This document shows positions 61,461 through 64,000 of a DNA stretch of 64,000 bases, piece by piece; the first letter of the stretch is position 1, and each line of letters begins with the position of its first letter. The stretch comes from Palsa-295 sp963785585 (GTDB taxonomy: Bacteria > Acidobacteriota > Terriglobia > Acidiferrales > UBA7541): assembly GCA_963785585.1 (NCBI GenBank), contig CAWAVW010000004.1, positions 2,666,001-2,730,000 on the forward strand, in the 5' to 3' direction. The notes beneath the pieces are model-generated. The model worked only from the letters and a program-made list of their open reading frames with translations. It made no database searches and was not told where the DNA came from. The translations under genes were made by a program, and so were the position numbers.

Positions 61461-61759
61461 TAGTTGATTCTCCTGTTCAAAGTAACGGTGCTATCCAATC
61501 CTTCTCCGGATATCACCTCATCCGATAAAGTCACATGCGCGATCGACGCTGATCTTCCCTTGCAGATTTCTTCGAGCGTCTTCACCACAATTTCCTCGCG
61601 AAGCTCCAGAGACTCCAGAAACTCCGCCAAATCGCCCAAATCCCGGAAACGTCGCGAATTGCAGGCACTGCCATTTGCATTCGGAGCGAAGAACACATCG
61701 AACACGGTTGCCTTACCACTGGTCGTGCGATGAACGCCAAGCGTGCCCTCGTAGGTCAT
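61460..61759 (-). CDS. Unknown 99-aa protein embedded in the isc operon
   Basis: Not recognised. It lies between iscS (32-base gap) and iscU (one-base TAATG overlap), with a strong ribosome site AGGAGG four bases ahead of the ATG at 61759. The product begins TYEGTLGVHRTTSGKATVFD and contains FFAPNANGSACNSRRFRDLG, then an acidic helical part DLAEFLESLELREEIVVKTL, EEICKGRSASIAHVTLSDEV and a beta-like end. Two Cys are present (SACN and EICK). There is no signal or membrane segment. No standard ISC operon has a gene at this position, so an accessory role in Fe-S assembly is inferred from location alone. Confidence 0.75.
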   Translation of the reverse strand: MTYEGTLGVHRTTSGKATVFDVFFAPNANGSACNSRRFRDLGDLAEFLESLELREEIVVKTLEEICKGRSASIAHVTLSDEVISGEGLDSTVTLNRRIN

Positions 61760-61791
61760 GACTCCTCCTGGGTTTCTGGCGTGATTTATTC

Positions 61792-63018
61792 TTACTCTCC
61801 TGCCACCTGCCATTTCATTTTGCTGACGTCCACTCCTTCTTTTGCCATTTCGTACAGCGGAGAAAGCTCGCGCAAACGCGATACGGTCTCCACCACCCGG
61901 TCCGCCACGTAGTCAACTTCCTCCTCCGTGTTGAACCGGCCCAAACCAAATCGAATCGAGGTGTGAGCCAAATCTTCGCCTACGCCCAGCGCCTTCAGCA
62001 CGTAACTCGGTTCCAGCGTGGCCGATGTGCAGGCCGACCCGCTCGAAACCGCGATGTCGTTGATACCCATCAGCAGCGATTCCCCTTCCACATACGCGAA
62101 GCTGATGTTGATGTTGTGCGGCAAGCGGTGCGTCAACGAGCCGTTGATAAACGTTTCGTCGAGCCGCGACATAATCGATTCCTTCAAACGGTCGCGCAAT
62201 TTGCTCAGCCGGACAGTTTCTTCCGCCATCTCCTGCTGGCAAAGCTCGCACGCTTTTCCGAGACCGACGATTCCCGGCACATTCAACGTGCCCGAGCGCA
62301 TGCCGCGCTCGTGTCCGCCGCCGTCAATCTGCGACGCGAGCTGCACGCGAGGATTCTTGCGCCGCACATACAGGGCGCCCACGCCCTTCGGTCCGTACAG
62401 CTTGTGCGCCGAAATCGACATCAAGTCAATGCCGTCTTTCTGCACGTCCACCGGAATTTTTCCTACGGCCTGCACCGCGTCCACATGAAAGAAAACGCCC
62501 TTTTCCTTGGCAATCTTCCCGATCTCCGCGATCGGCTGCACCGTTCCGATTTCGTTGTTCGCGTACATGATCGAAATCAGGATCGTCTTCGGCGTAATCG
62601 CCTTGCGCAACTCATCCAGATTGATCCGGCCGTCCTTCTCGACGGGCAGGTAGGTCACTTCGTAGCCAAACTTTTCCAGGCTCTTGCAAGTATCGAGCGT
62701 TGCCTTGTGCTCGGTCACTTCCGTGATGATGTGGTTGCCCTTCTCGCGGTACATCTGCGCCACACCCTTGATCGCCAGGTTCGTCGATTCGGTCGCGCCG
62801 CTGGTAAACACAATTTCCTTCGGCGTCGCGTTGATCAGGCGCGCGATCTGGCCGCGCGCATTTTCCACCGCTTCTTCTGCTTTCCAACCGTACTCATGAT
62901 TGCGGCTTGCGGCGTTCCCGTAAATGTCCGTAAAGTACGGCTCCATCGCCGCGACCACCCGCGGATCGACTCGCGTGGTCGCGTGATTATCAAAGTAAAT
63001 CGGCAGCTTGATTGCCAT
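61792..63018 (-). CDS. iscS: Cysteine desulfurase IscS
   Basis: A PLP enzyme that mobilises sulfur from cysteine for IscU and for tRNA thiolation. The 408-aa product has the PLP Lys in SISAHKLYGPKGVGALYVRR, the substrate region FDNHATTRVDP, EVTEHKATLDTCKSLEKFG and the persulfide Cys in SSGSACTSATLEPSYVLKAL (group I mobile loop). The GAGGAG ribosome site is six bases ahead of the ATG at 63018. It lies 36 bases after iscR. Confidence 0.97.
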   Translation of the reverse strand: MAIKLPIYFDNHATTRVDPRVVAAMEPYFTDIYGNAASRNHEYGWKAEEAVENARGQIARLINATPKEIVFTSGATESTNLAIKGVAQMYREKGNHIITEVTEHKATLDTCKSLEKFGYEVTYLPVEKDGRINLDELRKAITPKTILISIMYANNEIGTVQPIAEIGKIAKEKGVFFHVDAVQAVGKIPVDVQKDGIDLMSISAHKLYGPKGVGALYVRRKNPRVQLASQIDGGGHERGMRSGTLNVPGIVGLGKACELCQQEMAEETVRLSKLRDRLKESIMSRLDETFINGSLTHRLPHNINISFAYVEGESLLMGINDIAVSSGSACTSATLEPSYVLKALGVGEDLAHTSIRFGLGRFNTEEEVDYVADRVVETVSRLRELSPLYEMAKEGVDVSKMKWQVAGE

Positions 63019-63054
63019 TCTCGTCTCCTCGTTCTCGGCACGAATTTCTGTGCG

Positions 63055-63492
63055 TCAGACTCTCAGTTCGACCATCTCCGACGCCGGCGCTTCGTCCGTC
63101 ATCTGCGAAATCGTCACTTTCCCCAGGACTTCCAGGATGCTGTCGTTGACCCGACGCAACGGCTCTCGGATCGAGCATGTCGTCGTCACGTCGCACGCCC
63201 CGCGCGACGTCACACACGAAGTGATGAACAGCGGTCCCTCGATCGCTCGAATCACGTCCAGAGCGCTGATCGCGTTCGCCGGCTTTGCCAGCGTGTAGCC
63301 GCCGGTCGAGCCATGCCGCGCCGCCACCAAGCCGCCCTTCGCCAGTTTCTGCAGCACTTTGGCCATGAGCGGAGTGGACATCTTATAGATGTCCGCAATA
63401 TCCGACGCGCTGCACGACCCGTAGCCGTTGTGCATCGCCAAGTGCTTCAATGCGATCAGGCCGTAGTCCGCTTTTTTGGATAGCTTCATCAT
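63055..63492 (-). CDS. iscR: IscR/Rrf2-family transcriptional regulator
   Basis: A 145-aa winged-helix regulator expected to repress the isc operon when it carries a [2Fe-2S] cluster. The Rrf2 HTH is clear: MKLSKKADYGLIALKHLAMH, KMSTPLMAKVLQKLAKGGLV, RHGSTGGYTLAKPANAISAL. The ligand region is C93-x6-C100-x5-C106 followed by SIR, whereas E. coli IscR has C-x5-C-x5-C-x2-H; the fourth ligand His is replaced by Arg. The start at 63492 (MMKLS) is chosen; the upstream ATG at 63525 would sit at the predicted transcription start. Two candidate operators lie upstream. Confidence 0.92.
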   Translation of the reverse strand: MMKLSKKADYGLIALKHLAMHNGYGSCSASDIADIYKMSTPLMAKVLQKLAKGGLVAARHGSTGGYTLAKPANAISALDVIRAIEGPLFITSCVTSRGACDVTTTCSIREPLRRVNDSILEVLGKVTISQMTDEAPASEMVELRV

Positions 63493-63500
63493 AGATGCAT

Positions 63501-63521
63501 ATGCGACCGAACTAGTCGCAT
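63501..63521. promoter_or_regulatory. IscR-type operator 1, over the transcription start
   Basis: A 21-base inverted repeat: arms ATGCGAC and GTCGCAT around seven bases. On the minus strand it contains CGACTAGTTCGGTCG. It covers the predicted transcription start just downstream of the -10 element, so a protein bound here would block RNA polymerase. Confidence 0.65.
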
Positions 63522-63525
63522 TCAA

Positions 63526-63554
63526 ATTCTACGACCTCCCGGCGCCGGTGTCAA
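63526..63554 (-). promoter_or_regulatory. Promoter of the isc operon
   Basis: Minus strand: TTGACA (63549-63554), a 17-base spacer and TAGAAT (63526-63531). The leader to the iscR ATG at 63492 is about 30 bases. Confidence 0.82.
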
Positions 63555-63598
63555 CAGACTTCGTTGCCTCAACCCCAGGCCCAGCAACATCTTACATA

Positions 63599-63615
63599 AC
63601 GACCATTTTAGTCGT
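63599..63615. promoter_or_regulatory. IscR-type operator 2, upstream
   Basis: A 17-base inverted repeat ACGAC-N7-GTCGT. On the minus strand it reads CGACTAAAATGGTCG, sharing 11 of 15 positions (CGACTA-N4-GGTCG) with operator 1, and matches the enterobacterial type-1 IscR consensus (YYGACTRWWWYAGTCRR) at 14 of 17 positions by my count. It lies about 45 bases upstream of the -35 element. Confidence 0.65.
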
Positions 63616-63793
63616 ACTGGTCAATTCGAACGCACCGAACGGTATGATTTTACAGGTAAAGGGCGACTAAGGGAGTTCAAACGGGAATTGCTAACGATCT
63701 CCAGGACTTACGCCGTTTCTAGCCTTCCATCGTCCAGTCGCCACTAGCCCTTCCCTTCCAAAACGGCACGGACAGGCGTTGGCCTCGGCGCTC

Positions 63794-64000
63794 TTATCCT
63801 CGAGTTGGCTTCCACTTTTTTAGGAATGCTGTCACGTCCTCTGGCCCGATTCGAACCGTCGATTCGAACTCGCCTTGCTTCTGACTGTAGACCACCTTTC
63901 CATCCGGATCGAGAACGCACAGCGCCGGCACTCCTTTGTCGAGCGGCGTGTCGTATTTTGACGCGATATCGAGATTGTCTTTGCTTTCTTCGCCGATATT
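63794..64000 (-). CDS. Thioredoxin-like protein (5' partial)
   Basis: Only the C-terminal 68 residues lie in the window; the gene enters from the right edge and stops at 63794. The sequence includes NLDIASKYDTPLDKGVPALC, then VLDPDGKVVYSQKQGEF and a final helix PEDVTAFLKKWKPTRG. The GVPAL cis-proline followed by a strand and DPDGKVV fits the thioredoxin fold, as in thioredoxin-like or DsbD-gamma-like proteins. The CxxC region would be off the window, so its redox ability cannot be judged. Confidence 0.7.
   Translation of the reverse strand, partial: NIGEESKDNLDIASKYDTPLDKGVPALCVLDPDGKVVYSQKQGEFESTVRIGPEDVTAFLKKWKPTRG

Noticed and set aside
61760..61813. An 18-residue N-terminal extension of the isc-embedded gene overlapping iscS
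   Set aside because: The AGGAGG ribosome site points to ATG 61759, and the extension (Arg/Gly-rich) overlaps the end of iscS.
63575..63640. A second isc promoter around TTGACC upstream of operator 2
   Set aside because: On the minus strand TTGACC is followed by only poor -10 matches at 18-19 bases. The downstream TTGACA-N17-TAGAAT is far better, so I did not list a second promoter.

Overview
The window looks like a stretch of acidobacterial chromosome (Acidobacteriota, probably a soil relative of the Koribacter/Terriglobus side of the phylum). This is inferred from protein content, not from a 16S gene. The clearest pointers are a VWFA-domain protein of the acidobacterial TIGR03436 type (34275-35264), GC-rich coding with strong third-position bias, a Gram-negative envelope export set (LptC/OstA, LptB, MsbA), type IV minor pilins and secreted proteins with Ig-like repeats. 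I see no insertion sequence, prophage, CRISPR array or rRNA. One tRNA, tRNA-Glu(TTC), is present. Coding density is high, and smc at the left edge and a thioredoxin-like gene at the right edge are cut by the window.

Layout. 1-11 kb, mixed strands: smc (partial), purC, a tiny Fis-type DNA-binding protein, an exported TPR protein, an SDR oxidoreductase, a MarR-pirin-nitroreductase cassette, dcd, an HU/IHF-type protein and a site-2-protease-like membrane peptidase. 11-25 kb, minus strand: an 11-gene run read as lptC/ostA fusion, lptB, rpoN, rapZ, msbA, yicC, gmk, rpoZ, coaBC, family-4 UDG, priA, starting from a good sigma-70-type promoter at about 25.0 kb. 25-28 kb: a GAF-GGDEF diguanylate cyclase diverges from a RodZ-like HTH membrane protein and an unknown helical protein. 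28-38 kb, minus strand: an M28 peptidase, a MoaD-MoaE fusion, the VWFA protein, an inositol-monophosphatase-family protein and a nucleoside salvage run (pyrimidine phosphorylase, NupC transporter, purine nucleoside phosphorylase, cytidine deaminase, exported MTA/SAH-type deaminase). 38-44 kb, plus strand: a TIGR01777 epimerase and a translationally coupled trio of secreted products (Ig-repeat lipoprotein, unknown protein, matrixin-like metalloprotease). 44-49.6 kb, minus strand: minor pilins FimT-PilV-PilW-PilX behind a sigma-54-like promoter. 49.7-57 kb: an alarmone-hydrolase-like HD protein, a Bax-inhibitor-1-type protein, a secreted unknown, tRNA-Glu, an SGNH-like membrane protein, an MHS-type transporter and a DinB/YfiT protein. 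57-63.6 kb, minus strand: a complete ISC iron-sulfur cluster operon, iscR-iscS-(unknown 99 aa)-iscU-iscA-hscB-hscA-fdx-iscX.

How it fits together. The isc operon is the most coherent system. Its promoter carries two matching 15-bp IscR-type boxes, IscR itself has altered cluster-ligand spacing, HscB carries an N-terminal CxxC pair of the kind known from eukaryotic HSC20, and an unrecognised small gene is translationally coupled to iscU. RpoN, encoded at 20.4-21.9 kb, could serve the GG-N10-GC promoter in front of the pilin operon. The best candidates for something undescribed are the isc-embedded 99-aa gene, the three-gene secreted Ig-repeat/metalloprotease operon, and the very long LptC-OstA fusion. 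All assignments come from reading motifs, lengths and context; no database search was run.
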